Shown: positions 8,528-18,414 of the stretch, piece by piece | Layout: the number at the start of each line of letters is the position of its first letter | Position numbering within the stretch: position 1 is the first letter of the stretch | The notes under the pieces: model-generated | What the model was told of the DNA's origin: nothing | The model's database searches: none | The model's input: the letters and a program-made list of their open reading frames with translations, nothing else | Made by a program: the position numbers and the translations under genes | DNA from: an uncultured Thermomicrobia bacterium | GTDB lineage: Bacteria > Chloroflexota > Chloroflexia > Thermomicrobiales > JALYUS01 | Length of the DNA stretch: 64,000 bases | Direction of reading: 5' to 3' | Assembly (NCBI GenBank): GCA_937968015.1 | Contig: CALBSO010000045.1 | Span: 62,001 to 126,000, forward strand

Positions 8528-9715
8528 CTAAAGTCTCCGGACGAATGCGCCGATGCGTTCGACGGCTTTGGTGAGCATCGCGTCACTGTTCGCGACGGAG
8601 AGGCGGACGTAGCCCGCGCCTGCCGGGCCGAAGGCATCGCCAGGGGTGACGGCGACATACTGCGATTGCAGGAGTTGGGTCGCGAAGTCAGTGGCGGTCA
8701 GCCCCGTGCCGCGGACATCGGCGAAGGCGTAGAACGCGCCCTCGGGCAGTGGGCAGGTGATACCAGGCAGTGCGGACAACCCCTCAGAGACGAGCCGGCG
8801 GCGGCGGTCGTACGCGGCGTTCATCGTCGCGATGCACTCCTGCGGGCCGTCGTAGGCCGCCACGCCGCCGACCTGCGCGAACGAGGTGGCGCAGGTCGCG
8901 GTGTGGCTGTGGATCGTGGCGATCTGCCGGACGAGATCGCGCGGCGCGGCAACATACCCCAGCCGCCAGCCGGTCATCGCGTAGGGCTTCGAGAAGCCGT
9001 TGACGATGATCGTCCGCTCCTGCATACCGGGCAGCGAGGCGATGCTGGTGTGCGTGTGGCCGTCGTAGATCAGTTTCTCGTAGATTTCGTCCGAGATGAC
9101 AATCAGGTCGTGCTCCCGTGCCACCTGCGCGACAGCGTCCAACTCGGCTCGCGTGGCGACGCGCCCGGTCGGGTTGTTCGGTGAGTTGAAGATGAGGACG
9201 CGGCTGCGCTGCGTGACGTATTGGCGGATGCGGTCTGCCGTGATCGTCCAGTTAGTATCCGGCGAGAGCGGCACCTGCACCGGCGTGGCGTTCGCCAGTT
9301 GCGTGGCGGGGGCGTAGGAGACCCAGCCGGGATCGAGGATGAGCACGTCGTCGCCGTTGCCGACGAGGGCGAGCAGGCTGATCGCGATTGCCGCCTTGCC
9401 ACCGGGTGTGACGATCAAGTCGCTGTTCGGATCGTACGTCAAGCCGCTATCGCGCTGGAGTTTGGCGGCGATCGCCTTGCGGAGCGGCGGGATGCCACTA
9501 CTGGCGACGTAGTGTGTGAACCCCGCCTCCATCGCCTCCGCCGCCGCCTGAATGATGTGCGCGGGCGTCGGAAAGTCGGGATCGCCGCCGCCGAGATCCA
9601 CGACATCATGCCCGGCGGCGGTCAGTTGCCGCGCCGTGTCCGAGACAACGAGCGTCGGCGAGGGCTTCATCACCCGCATCCGCTCGGCGAAATGGTAGGT
9701 CTGCGTCGTCGCCAT
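8528..9715 (-). CDS. Class I/II PLP-dependent aminotransferase (aspartate aminotransferase-like)
   Basis: The ATG at 9715 is preceded by GGAGG. The longer open frame to 9811 runs through a heptamer repeat array and is rejected as coding. The product (395 aa) has the fold-type I PLP signature: GGGDPDFPTP near the N-terminus, the PNNPTG motif, the D-x-Y of the cofactor pyridine site (SDEIYEK), and the Schiff-base lysine in NGFSKPYAMTGWRLGY. This fits the I-gamma aspartate aminotransferase group. Specificity is not certain. Confidence 0.9.
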   Translation of the reverse strand: MATTQTYHFAERMRVMKPSPTLVVSDTARQLTAAGHDVVDLGGGDPDFPTPAHIIQAAAEAMEAGFTHYVASSGIPPLRKAIAAKLQRDSGLTYDPNSDLIVTPGGKAAIAISLLALVGNGDDVLILDPGWVSYAPATQLANATPVQVPLSPDTNWTITADRIRQYVTQRSRVLIFNSPNNPTGRVATRAELDAVAQVAREHDLIVISDEIYEKLIYDGHTHTSIASLPGMQERTIIVNGFSKPYAMTGWRLGYVAAPRDLVRQIATIHSHTATCATSFAQVGGVAAYDGPQECIATMNAAYDRRRRLVSEGLSALPGITCPLPEGAFYAFADVRGTGLTATDFATQLLQSQYVAVTPGDAFGPAGAGYVRLSVANSDAMLTKAVERIGAFVRRL

Positions 9716-9727
9716 CGTTCCTCCGAA

Positions 9728-9755
9728 GGACTGAGGACTGAGGACTGAGGACCGA
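9728..9755. repeat. Heptamer array GGACTGA x3 plus one variant
   Basis: Three perfect GGACTGA units and one GGACCGA, in exact 7-bp register, just upstream of the aminotransferase start. In the sense of that gene the unit reads TCAGTCC. It is paired with an oppositely oriented array at 9867. Confidence 0.85.
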
Positions 9756-9866
9756 GTCCCGCGACCCGATCCGTGCCGTGTCCCGCAAATCGCAATGACC
9801 ACCATGGTCATTCATTTTCATCGTGTGTCAGCATACACCGTTCCGCGCCGAGGCTCCAATCCCCGC

Positions 9867-9894
9867 TCAATCCTCAGTCCTCAGTCCTCAGTCC
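9867..9894. repeat. Heptamer array TCAGTCC x3 plus one variant
   Basis: TCAATCC followed by three TCAGTCC units, 11 bp downstream of the GNAT gene stop (which is on the minus strand). It is the inverse complement of the array at 9728, and the two arms are about 110 bp apart. Confidence 0.85.
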
Positions 9895-9905
9895 TCGGCC
9901 CTTCG

Positions 9906-11222
9906 TCACGCGATGGGCCAGATATCTGAGCATTGCTTGGGAAAGAGCGTGTTGAGCAGCACGCGGGCGTCGTCGGTGCGGATCATGCAGTCCGGGAAAG
10001 CCATCTGCAGTTCATTGAGCGATTTGAAACCAAAGAGGAGTTGCAGGAAGGTGAGGTCGGGGAAGGCCGCATGGCCGCGCTTGTTCGCGTCAGGTTGCCA
10101 GGGTGTGATGTCGGTCAGACAGCCGACGGCGAAGGTGAGGCGGAGGCCGGTGCGGTAGAAATTGAGTTTCAGTTCGCCGGTGTGCCCGACGAGGATAGAA
10201 TCGGCCAACCGCGCTTCGAGCGCGGGCGTAATGAGCCGGAGGAAGCCCGCAAGGTCCGCGATCCGCACGTACCACGCATACGGTCGGTGGATGCCGCGCA
10301 GCACGCTCGGGATGACACGGTAGACGGGGTGCTCTGCCGCCGCGTCGAAGTTGATGGTGTCGAACCGTGTGCCGCTCGCCTCCGCGTACGCATCGCCGAC
10401 CGCTTTCAGAGAGCGGAGTACCGTCGGTGTGACGGGCAGCCACGAGATACCGGGGGCGAGTTCGTAGACCGCGACATAGACCCCCCCATTCCAGAGCCGG
10501 GGATGATGGCCGAAGAAGCCGACGGGCGTCCCGTCCGGCGTTTCGATCAAGTAAATGTCCAGCCGCATATCGCTCGTCGGGCTATGACCCGCGATGTCGT
10601 ATCGCCACTGCGCCGTGTCGCGGAGGCAGGCGACGCGACCCCGCCGCATCCCGAACTCATATGTCCGCGCGAGAAAGGAGATGTCCGCCTCCGTCGCTGG
10701 GCGGATGCGGTACGACTCGGTTGTATTCTCTTCGAGCGCCGGGACATCCGCCGGGTAGCCAAATCGCCCGGCGTGTAGTTCCAGGGCCATCTCGTAGCCG
10801 AATTGCCGGTAATACCATGGGATGCCGCCGATTGCCTGTATTGCCTCGCCCCGTTCGGCGCTCCACTGATGGATGACATCGAACTGCGCGCGCACCAACC
10901 CACGCCGCCGGTAGTCTGGGTGCGTGCCGACCATCTCCGGCCGCCCGACGCCGAAGGGGATGCCGCTGTATGACCACCGCTGCGAGATGAGGCAGGCGGA
11001 CGAGGCAATTACCCCCGTGCGGGTATCCTCAACGATCAGGAAGTCGCCCGCGCCGGTCGTCGGGTGATCGCCGTGCATCATGTCCCGCGTCCAGACATCA
11101 ATGCCGACATCTGGTTCCTCAAGGTCTTGATGCACCGTCGCGTTAAAATCCGCCAGCCTATCCGCGTCATCCACGGTCGCGCGGCGCAGCACCAGGCTGT
11201 CACCGAGATCACGCGGCAGCAT
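9906..11222 (-). CDS. GNAT acetyltransferase with C-terminal sterol-carrier-like domain (Eis-like)
   Basis: The start at 11222 follows an AGGA site; the longer frame would translate a 15-bp palindrome and is rejected. The 438-aa protein has an N-terminal GNAT fold with the acetyl-CoA loop (VGTHPDYRRRGLVRA), a second degenerate GNAT-like part, and a C-terminal segment resembling SCP2 domains (LTFAVGCLTDIT and the C-terminal FPD.M segment). This layout is that of Eis-type N-acetyltransferases, which modify amines on antibiotics or proteins. The substrate here is unknown. Confidence 0.8.
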   Translation of the reverse strand: MLPRDLGDSLVLRRATVDDADRLADFNATVHQDLEEPDVGIDVWTRDMMHGDHPTTGAGDFLIVEDTRTGVIASSACLISQRWSYSGIPFGVGRPEMVGTHPDYRRRGLVRAQFDVIHQWSAERGEAIQAIGGIPWYYRQFGYEMALELHAGRFGYPADVPALEENTTESYRIRPATEADISFLARTYEFGMRRGRVACLRDTAQWRYDIAGHSPTSDMRLDIYLIETPDGTPVGFFGHHPRLWNGGVYVAVYELAPGISWLPVTPTVLRSLKAVGDAYAEASGTRFDTINFDAAAEHPVYRVIPSVLRGIHRPYAWYVRIADLAGFLRLITPALEARLADSILVGHTGELKLNFYRTGLRLTFAVGCLTDITPWQPDANKRGHAAFPDLTFLQLLFGFKSLNELQMAFPDCMIRTDDARVLLNTLFPKQCSDIWPIA

Positions 11223-11249
11223 TCGCTGTTCGTCCTTCCTCACCCCCGA

Positions 11250-11309
11250 CCCCTCTCCATCGCCGAACGAACCTGAGATGATCCACGATTTATTGGCGAT
11301 GGAGAGGGG
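11250..11309. repeat. 15-bp perfect inverted repeat upstream of the GNAT gene
   Basis: CCCCTCTCCATCGCC (11250-11264) is matched by its exact complement at 11295-11309. The same 15-mer occurs once more at 24036-24050, at the edge of the P450 remnant, so this is a dispersed element rather than a unique hairpin. Confidence 0.75.
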
Positions 11310-11352
11310 AGCCGTCTGATTTGCCATCGGCTCTTTATTGTGATGACCCCAC

Positions 11353-11380
11353 TCAGCCCTCAGTCCTCAGTCCTCAGTCC
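11353..11380. repeat. Heptamer array TCAGTCC x3 plus one variant
   Basis: TCAGCCC followed by three TCAGTCC, starting 11 bp beyond the stop of the minus-strand gene at 11392. In that gene's sense it reads GGACTGA. Confidence 0.85.
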
Positions 11381-11391
11381 TTTACCCTCTG

Positions 11392-11769
11392 TCAAAGAGG
11401 GTAGCGATACTCGGCGGAGACGGTCTTCATGTGCTCTTCGAGCACCTCGAAGTAGTCGCCGTACCGTTTCTGCATCGCGAGGAGCCACTTCTCGCAGCCC
11501 CACGGGAATTTGCGCAGCTGGAAGGTCATTTCGACGAGATCCCCATACGCGAATTCGCGCCCGTCATAAGTGACGGTTGGCACCGCCTCGACCTGCGCGG
11601 GATCGCGGTCGGCGAAGCGGTCGAGGCAGAAATCCTCCAGAATGGCATGGGGCGCCGCATCCGCCACCTTCAGGAAATGGTCGCCCCCCTCCATCCGGTA
11701 GATCGCGACGATCTTCCCAATCTCGCGGTAGACCAATTCCTCCGGGGTATCGCGCACAATCACCCACAC
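11392..11769 (-). CDS. Hypothetical protein, 125 aa
   Basis: A GTG start with AAGGAG seven bases upstream supports translation. The small soluble protein starts with a beta-rich half (MWVIVRDTPEEL, GKIVAIYRME) and ends in a helical aromatic half. I do not recognise a family. It lies 27 bp downstream of the DUF362 gene on the same strand, so it may be the last gene of a methyltransferase-DUF362-hypothetical operon. Confidence 0.7.
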   Translation of the reverse strand: MWVIVRDTPEELVYREIGKIVAIYRMEGGDHFLKVADAAPHAILEDFCLDRFADRDPAQVEAVPTVTYDGREFAYGDLVEMTFQLRKFPWGCEKWLLAMQKRYGDYFEVLEEHMKTVSAEYRYPL

Positions 11770-11796
11770 AACATTGCTCCTTGCTCCCTCCGGTCG

Positions 11797-12702
11797 CTAT
11801 GCGGCTCTCGCGGCGCGGTGGACGCAGGAAGCGGGTTCGTACGGCGTGACGGGTGTGTCGCCATGGATCGCGAAGCCGCGCATCGGGCCGATGCCGATGT
11901 TTGAGGCAGTGATGATGTGGCGGATGCGCTCCGGCACGAAGCCCATCATCGCCGCCGCGACGGTATCCACCGCGACGGCGTTCGCGCCCGCGATCAGATG
12001 ACCGGTCGGGATTGGTCTGCCGTTCGTCGGCCCCAGGCCCTCCATACCGACGATGCCGTCAATGATGTGCAGATGGGCGGGGATGGCGCGATTGAGGTCG
12101 CTGATCGCGTTGGACATATCCGCGCCGTGCAGCCGGATAGCGGTGGATTTGCGCGTCGCGCCGTTCGGCGTCGTGACGATCGTCGCGGGCATCGCGCCGA
12201 CGAAATTTTTCAACGCGAGCGTGACGACGGTCAAGATGTGCGTCTTCATCTTCGGCACGTTGATCACCCGATCCGCCCTGAGGAACTGCTCCGGCACCGG
12301 GATGCGCCCGATGACGAGCGGATCGGGCACATCCACCCAGATTGGCTGCGCCTCGTTGCAATCGAGCCATTCGACGTTGTAGGGCGCGAGCATCGCGACG
12401 TAGCTGCTGTGTGTGAAGGCGGCGGACGCGCTCATCGCCGAGGAGGGGCCATCCGCAATGGTGATCCGGCGCGCGCCGCAATCGCGCAGTAGCCCGCAGA
12501 GCGCGGCGACGACCGCCGGGTGCGTGACGGCGGCAGTCCCCGGCGGGGCGCCATTGACGAGGTTGACCTTGATGACGATGTCGCCACTGTGCGGCACCAG
12601 CACCGGGAAGTCCGCCAATCGCGCGAGTGCCTCGCGCAGCACAGGCACATCGTACGCCCCGATCGGCTCCGATACTCGCACTGCCGCCTCACGCTCATTC
12701 AC
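11797..12702 (-). CDS. DUF362 family protein
   Basis: The GTG at 12702 has TAAGGAG six bases upstream, which decides the start over the longer frame that overlaps the previous gene. The 301-aa protein shows the DUF362 pattern: IVIKVNLVNG near the N-terminus, an ADGPSS segment, VINVPKMKTH, and LKNFVG. Some relatives carry ferredoxin-type 4Fe-4S motifs, but no Cys-rich cluster is present here. The molecular function is unknown. It is 16 bp downstream of a methyltransferase gene and probably cotranscribed. Confidence 0.8.
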   Translation of the reverse strand: MNEREAAVRVSEPIGAYDVPVLREALARLADFPVLVPHSGDIVIKVNLVNGAPPGTAAVTHPAVVAALCGLLRDCGARRITIADGPSSAMSASAAFTHSSYVAMLAPYNVEWLDCNEAQPIWVDVPDPLVIGRIPVPEQFLRADRVINVPKMKTHILTVVTLALKNFVGAMPATIVTTPNGATRKSTAIRLHGADMSNAISDLNRAIPAHLHIIDGIVGMEGLGPTNGRPIPTGHLIAGANAVAVDTVAAAMMGFVPERIRHIITASNIGIGPMRGFAIHGDTPVTPYEPASCVHRAARAA

Positions 12703-12718
12703 TGCAGACTCCTTACCG

Positions 12719-13531
12719 CTACGGGCGGACGACGAGGATGACGCGGCCGGTGGTTTCACCGGGAGGCTCAAAGGTCGGGCCGATGCGCGGGAGACAGGCG
12801 AAGGCGTCCAGTGGCGTCAAGCCCGCACTCTCCAGCGCGGCGGTGATCTCGTCGAGCGTGTAGCCGCGCTCCCGATGAATCTCCTCGAAGCGGCGATAAT
12901 CGTGGCCGAGGCGGGCGAAGCAGGTGAGCGTCATCGTCGCGATCGCCGTCTCCGCGTTCCACTCCGCCTGCTGGATGAAATAGGTGTCGTCAATCTCCTG
13001 CACCCAGCAGTTGCCGTTCCAGTCCGTTTCCAGCCCGGCGCGGGTATTCATATCGAAGACCGCCAGGCCATCCGGCGCGAGCGCGTGGCGCATGCAGATA
13101 AATGTCCGCACGAGGTCGGCGGGATCGGTGAGATAATTCAGGCTGTCATAGAAGCAGGTGAGGAGATCTACGGGCTGCGGGATGGTGAAGGCGCGCATAT
13201 CCTGGTGGACAAAATGAATCGCGGCGTCTTCGTCGGCTGCTTTCTGGCGAGCGACTTCCAGCATCGGCGCGGAGCCATCAATGCCAATCACATCGTATCC
13301 CTGGGTGGCGAGGCGGAGAGCAGCGGTGCCGGTGCCGCAGGCGAGATCAAGAACACGTCGGGGCACGACCTCGTAGCGCGGCAGGAGATCGCCGAGGAAA
13401 GCAACCATCCGCTCACTCCAGCGGCTCTGCCCCTGCAAATCGTAGACGGCGGCGTACGCGCCGTATGGATAGATCGCAGACGATGCCGCACCGAGTGGAC
13501 GCGGATACGTCAGCATTGTCGTGTCAACCAT
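12719..13531 (-). CDS. Class I SAM-dependent methyltransferase
   Basis: A 270-aa protein with VLDLACGTGTAALRLA (motif I), GIDGSAPMLEVAR (motif II), HQDMRAF and PVDLLTCFYDSLNYL (motif IV). This is the Methyltransf_25 pattern. A C-terminal beta-rich part ends in RVILVVRP. It heads the probable three-gene operon with the DUF362 protein. The substrate is unknown. Confidence 0.83.
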   Translation of the reverse strand: MVDTTMLTYPRPLGAASSAIYPYGAYAAVYDLQGQSRWSERMVAFLGDLLPRYEVVPRRVLDLACGTGTAALRLATQGYDVIGIDGSAPMLEVARQKAADEDAAIHFVHQDMRAFTIPQPVDLLTCFYDSLNYLTDPADLVRTFICMRHALAPDGLAVFDMNTRAGLETDWNGNCWVQEIDDTYFIQQAEWNAETAIATMTLTCFARLGHDYRRFEEIHRERGYTLDEITAALESAGLTPLDAFACLPRIGPTFEPPGETTGRVILVVRP

Positions 13532-13735
13532 GCGCCGAGACCCTTTCCTGGCTGCGCTGTTTCGGAGAGTCTAACACGCGGGGGGTGTCGTTGTCACCGC
13601 GCACGTTCTCGGCTTCGGCTCAGGAGCCTCTCCGTTAGCAAACGATGAGCGCGACTGCTAAACAGGAAAAATGAGTAAAAGTGAGGTCACACGAAATACA
13701 ACTATGAATTGTGCGCCGTATGCTCGTACATGCCG

Positions 13736-13763
13736 TTGCATATGATTCGGAGCGTGGTAGGAT
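13736..13763 (+). promoter_or_regulatory. groES-groEL promoter
   Basis: TTGCAT (13736-13741), a 16-bp spacer and TAGGAT (13758-13763) sit directly upstream of the CIRCE operator. The rest of the 326-bp gap (13532-13858) shows no other gene or repeat. Confidence 0.6.
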
Positions 13764-13770
13764 AGCGCTG

Positions 13771-13797
13771 TTAGCACTCAGGCGACGAGAGTGCTAA
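13771..13797 (+). promoter_or_regulatory. CIRCE operator (HrcA binding site)
   Basis: A perfect TTAGCACTC-N9-GAGTGCTAA inverted repeat, the canonical HrcA operator. Its position just after the -10 box implies that HrcA represses groES-groEL in the absence of heat stress. The hrcA gene is not in the window. Confidence 0.97.
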
Positions 13798-13858
13798 TGT
13801 CAACTCGGAATTGTTTGGATCGGTTTTGTAGTGTATCGCAGAGGGAGGCAGAGCGTCT

Positions 13859-14164
13859 ATGAGTGCAACAGCCGTCAAACTTCGCCCGCTGGGTGATCGT
13901 GTCGTCCTTCAGCCCGTCAAGCGGGAAGAAGTGACGAAGAGTGGCATCGTCCTGCCGGACACGGCGCAGGAAAAACCGCAGCGCGGCGTCGTCGTCGCTA
14001 AGGGCAAGGGCCGCAAACTGGATGATGGCACGCTCGTCGAGATTGACTTGAACGAGGGCGACGAAGTGCTCTACGCCAAGTACGCGGGCACCGAGTTCAA
14101 GGTCGAAGAAGAGGAGTACCTCGTCATCAGCGAGAAAGACATTCTCGCCGTCGTCGCGCAATAG
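13859..14164 (+). CDS. groES: Co-chaperonin GroES
   Basis: The 101-aa product is the usual length. It has the LRPLGDRVVLQP N-terminal strand, the mobile loop with SGIVLPDTAQEKPQRG, and the YAKYAGTEFK segment ending in the roof and core strands. It caps the GroEL ring. It is followed by groEL after 89 bp that contain two hairpins. Confidence 0.97.
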   Translation: MSATAVKLRPLGDRVVLQPVKREEVTKSGIVLPDTAQEKPQRGVVVAKGKGRKLDDGTLVEIDLNEGDEVLYAKYAGTEFKVEEEEYLVISEKDILAVVAQ

Positions 14165-14173
14165 TGTTGGTGG

Positions 14174-14222
14174 CACAGGTGTGTAACCTGTGTTTTTGCG
14201 TTCGGCAGGTGGCAGACCTGCC
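14174..14222 (+). terminator. Two tandem hairpins between groES and groEL, first with a T-run
   Basis: CACAGGT pairs with ACCTGTG (14174-14192) and is followed by five Ts, an intrinsic-terminator arrangement. A second stem pairs GGCAGGT with ACCTGCC (14204-14222). Together they could reduce read-through or set RNA processing and thereby the GroES:GroEL ratio. Confidence 0.5.
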
Positions 14223-14253
14223 TCACCGGATATCCTAGGGAGGCTAACCCAAT

Positions 14254-15885
<1,632 letters not shown>

Positions 15886-15886
15886 A

Positions 15887-15921
15887 GGACTGAGGACTGA
15901 GGACTCAGGACTCAGGACTGA
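15887..15921. repeat. Heptamer array after groEL: GGACTGA/GGACTCA x5
   Basis: Five 7-bp units in exact register (GGACTGA twice, GGACTCA twice, GGACTGA once), beginning one base after the groEL stop codon. Confidence 0.85.
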
Positions 15922-15940
15922 GTAATCGAAGTCGAAGTCG

Positions 15941-15975
15941 AGCCCGCTCCCATCGCTGGGAGCGGGCTTTCTTTT
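15941..15975 (+). terminator. Intrinsic terminator of groES-groEL
   Basis: A perfect 12-bp stem (AGCCCGCTCCCA with its complement) around a TCGC loop, followed by TTCTTTT. Confidence 0.9.
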
Positions 15976-16002
15976 ACGCCGTTTTTCGTGTAAACAAGCC
16001 CA

Positions 16003-16512
16003 ATGATGCGCGCGGAAGATGTTCTCGAAGTCGTCGCCTGTCTCGATGCGGCCAGTGTCGCCGTTTGGCTTGATGGCGGGTGGGGCGTGGATGCGCTGCT
16101 TGGCGAAGAGACGCGGCCGCATGATGATCTGGATGTCGTGATGGCGATGGGGCAATTCGGCGCGGCGCAGGATGCCTTGCGCGCGCTGGGCTTCGTGCTG
16201 ACGGTGGATGAGTTGCCGACGCGTTGCGTCCTTCGTGATGCGGGGGATCGGCGGATTGACGTGCATCCCGTGACGTTCGACCGCGAGGGAGGCGGTCTCC
16301 AGCAGCAACCGGATGGTATTCCCTTTCGCTATCCGCCCGAAGGGTTGGTCGGCACCGGGACAATCGCCGGTCAGCCCGTTCGCTGCTTGACGCCGGAGTT
16401 GCAAGTGCGTTGCCATCTCGCCTACGAGCCGGATGATGACGACCGCCACGATGTGCGGCTACTCTGCGAACGCTTCGGCCACGCCCTGCCCAAAGCCTAC
16501 GAAAACCGCTGA
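16003..16512 (+). CDS. Nucleotidyltransferase-fold protein related to LinB/ANT(2'')-type enzymes
   Basis: The 169-aa protein has the WLDGGWGVDALLG motif and a downstream DDLDVV acidic pair, characteristic of small nucleotidyltransferases that adenylylate lincosamides or aminoglycosides. The third acidic strand (RRIDVHPV) is also present. Many chromosomal relatives have no proven resistance role, so activity on drugs is only possible. Two ATGs (16003, 16006) are in frame. The gene stands alone, convergent with a methyltransferase. Confidence 0.72.
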   Translation: MMRAEDVLEVVACLDAASVAVWLDGGWGVDALLGEETRPHDDLDVVMAMGQFGAAQDALRALGFVLTVDELPTRCVLRDAGDRRIDVHPVTFDREGGGLQQQPDGIPFRYPPEGLVGTGTIAGQPVRCLTPELQVRCHLAYEPDDDDRHDVRLLCERFGHALPKAYENR

Positions 16513-16528
16513 ACTACACACGTCAAAC

Positions 16529-16558
16529 GCCCTCTCCCGCTTGCGGGGGAGGGGGCTG
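16529..16558. terminator. Bidirectional hairpin terminator between convergent genes
   Basis: GCCCTCTCCCGC pairs with GCGGGGGAGGGGGC around a TT turn, exactly in the gap between the nucleotidyltransferase and the convergent methyltransferase. Confidence 0.65.
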
Positions 16559-17302
16559 TCACCCCTTGTATCCGCCGAAGAGCGCGTGCCCTGCCGTCGC
16601 CCAGAAGACATCCACGCCCGTGAAACCCGCGTCCGTCAGCCAGCCGAGTTGGTCCGGTATGGGGGACGGCTTGTCAAAATCCGGGTCGGGATAGGTGAAG
16701 ATGTTCCAATGATCGGCCTGAAACTGCTCGAAGATGGCGAGATTGCCGGTGAACGCGAGCGACTGGCGGCGCACCGCGTCGTCGTAGCCACGCGCCATCA
16801 TGCGCCGCCCCCATGCGCTCGTCGGCTCGACGATGTCCGCGATCAGGAGCACGCCGCCGGGTTCGAGATGCCGATACAACCGCGCGAACCATGCCTGTTT
16901 GCCGGGGCCGTCGAGATGGTGGATGACGAGGCAACTGACGAAGCAGCGGACCGGCTCGGTGATCGCATCGAGCCATGCATCATCTTCCAGCCGGAATGGG
17001 CGCAGTTCGAACCGTCCCGCGTGCGGCGTGAGCGCGGTGGTGGCGGCATCACGCATCGCGTCGGAGCCATCCACACCGATCATCCGCGCGTTCGGGTAGT
17101 GCCGCAGCAGCGCGTCCATCAGCCAGCCTTGACCGTGGCCAATCTCGACGCCGCAGAATATGTCGCCTCGGTGCGCGGGGATAAGATCAACGAAGGTGCG
17201 CGCGATGGTGTCGCGATCCGGCGTGAAAATCCGGCCACGATCAATGAAGAACGCCGAATCAGACTCCTGCCACGAGGCGATTTCTGAGTCATCTGCTGCC
17301 AT
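16559..17302 (-). CDS. Class I SAM-dependent methyltransferase
   Basis: A 247-aa protein. The SAM site is VEIGHGQGWLMDALL, the acidic second-strand residue is in GVDGSDAM, and motif IV/V is CFVSCLVIHHLDGPGK followed by LEPGGVLLIADIVEP. The motif I glycine pattern is slightly unusual (GHGQG). The substrate is unknown. Confidence 0.8.
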   Translation of the reverse strand: MAADDSEIASWQESDSAFFIDRGRIFTPDRDTIARTFVDLIPAHRGDIFCGVEIGHGQGWLMDALLRHYPNARMIGVDGSDAMRDAATTALTPHAGRFELRPFRLEDDAWLDAITEPVRCFVSCLVIHHLDGPGKQAWFARLYRHLEPGGVLLIADIVEPTSAWGRRMMARGYDDAVRRQSLAFTGNLAIFEQFQADHWNIFTYPDPDFDKPSPIPDQLGWLTDAGFTGVDVFWATAGHALFGGYKG

Positions 17303-17356
17303 GTGGCTATCCCTTTCAGTAAATCACAAAGGAGTCTGACCCCAACGGATTACCCT

Positions 17357-17387
17357 GGTGGTGGCAGGCTTCCTGCCTGCCACCACC
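17357..17387. repeat. 12-bp perfect inverted repeat downstream of the SDR gene
   Basis: GGTGGTGGCAGG and its exact complement enclose a 7-base loop. It sits between the SDR stop and the methyltransferase start, on the same strand, without a T-run. Confidence 0.6.
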
Positions 17388-17410
17388 GGTATCGCGGCGT
17401 TGTCCTTGTC

Positions 17411-18196
17411 CTACCGCGCCGTCAGGCCGCCATCAATGATGAGCGCCGAGCCGGTGACGAACGCTGCTTCGTCGGAGGCGAGGTAGAGCATCGCGTAGGC
17501 GATCTCGTCCGGCTGGCCGAGGCGGCCGAGCGGTTGGCGGGCGCGTAGTTGCACGCGCGTCGCCTCTTCCTCACCGGCGTGATACCTCGCGAGGTAGGCC
17601 TCCACGAAGGGCGTTTCCACCGTGCCGGGGCAGACGCAATTGACGCGGATGCGGTCCTTGACGTGATCCACGGCGAGTTGCTTGGTCATCGCCGTCACTG
17701 CGCCCTTCGTCGTGCTGTAGGCGAAGCGGCGGTCTACGCCAACGATACCTGCGATGGACGACGTGTTGATAATCGCGCCGCCGCCGTGCTCCTTCATCCA
17801 GCGCACTTCCGCCTGCGCGCAGAGGAAAACCCCCTTGACGTTGACACCCATCAGGCGGTCATAATCTTCCTCCGTCGTCTCCGTCACGTCGCCGACGAGG
17901 CCAATACCCGCGTTGTTGAGGCCGATGTCGAGCCGCCCGTACTGTTCCGTCACGGCGTCAATCGCGATCTGCACGCTGGTGGGTATCGTGACATTCACCG
18001 GGTGGAATGAGGCGGTGCCGCCCGCGCCGGTGATCGCATTCACGACGCGTTGCCCACCTTCGGGATTAATGTCCGCGACCGCGACGGTCGCTCCTTGTCG
18101 GGCGAAGAGTAACGCCGCCTGCTCGCCGATGCCGCTTCCCGCTCCCGTGATGAACGCCACCTTGCCATCCAGCCGAAAGAGCGTCACGTGAGCCAC
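17411..18196 (-). CDS. Short-chain dehydrogenase/reductase
   Basis: A classical SDR of 261 aa. It has the NAD(P) motif TGAGSGIGEQAA, an aspartate after strand 2 (VADIN) that favours NAD, NNAG, the catalytic Ser in INTSSIAG, and the YSTTK catalytic Tyr/Lys. The C-terminal segment ASDEAAFVTGSALIIDGG is typical. It oxidises or reduces a hydroxyl/keto substrate that cannot be named from sequence alone. Confidence 0.88.
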   Translation of the reverse strand: MAHVTLFRLDGKVAFITGAGSGIGEQAALLFARQGATVAVADINPEGGQRVVNAITGAGGTASFHPVNVTIPTSVQIAIDAVTEQYGRLDIGLNNAGIGLVGDVTETTEEDYDRLMGVNVKGVFLCAQAEVRWMKEHGGGAIINTSSIAGIVGVDRRFAYSTTKGAVTAMTKQLAVDHVKDRIRVNCVCPGTVETPFVEAYLARYHAGEEEATRVQLRARQPLGRLGQPDEIAYAMLYLASDEAAFVTGSALIIDGGLTAR

Positions 18197-18414
18197 CTTT
18201 CAGGACTGAGGGCCGCGGGCGCCCTCTGGGCGGCGGACTGAGCCGCAGGCCGTCGCCCGGCATCGAACGATAGAGCGAGAATACACTACAGACGGTACGA
18301 GTACCAAGGGAAGTAATCTACCAGACAACCTGATGGATGTGCGGTGCGTACTTTCTGAAGTATTATGTCAAAGGTGATGCGGTCGTGAAACCGAGGGGAT
18401 AAGGCGGGATCGAG

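Noticed and set aside
9716..9811. N-terminal extension of the aminotransferase
   Set aside because: The extra codons translate a heptamer array, and GGAGG directly precedes the ATG at 9715.
9728..9894. Heptamer arrays as a CRISPR
   Set aside because: Units are 7 bp with no spacers, and no cas gene is present.
16003..16512. Acquired antibiotic-resistance gene
   Set aside because: The fold is right but there is no mobile context, and base use matches the chromosome. A resistance role is not supported.
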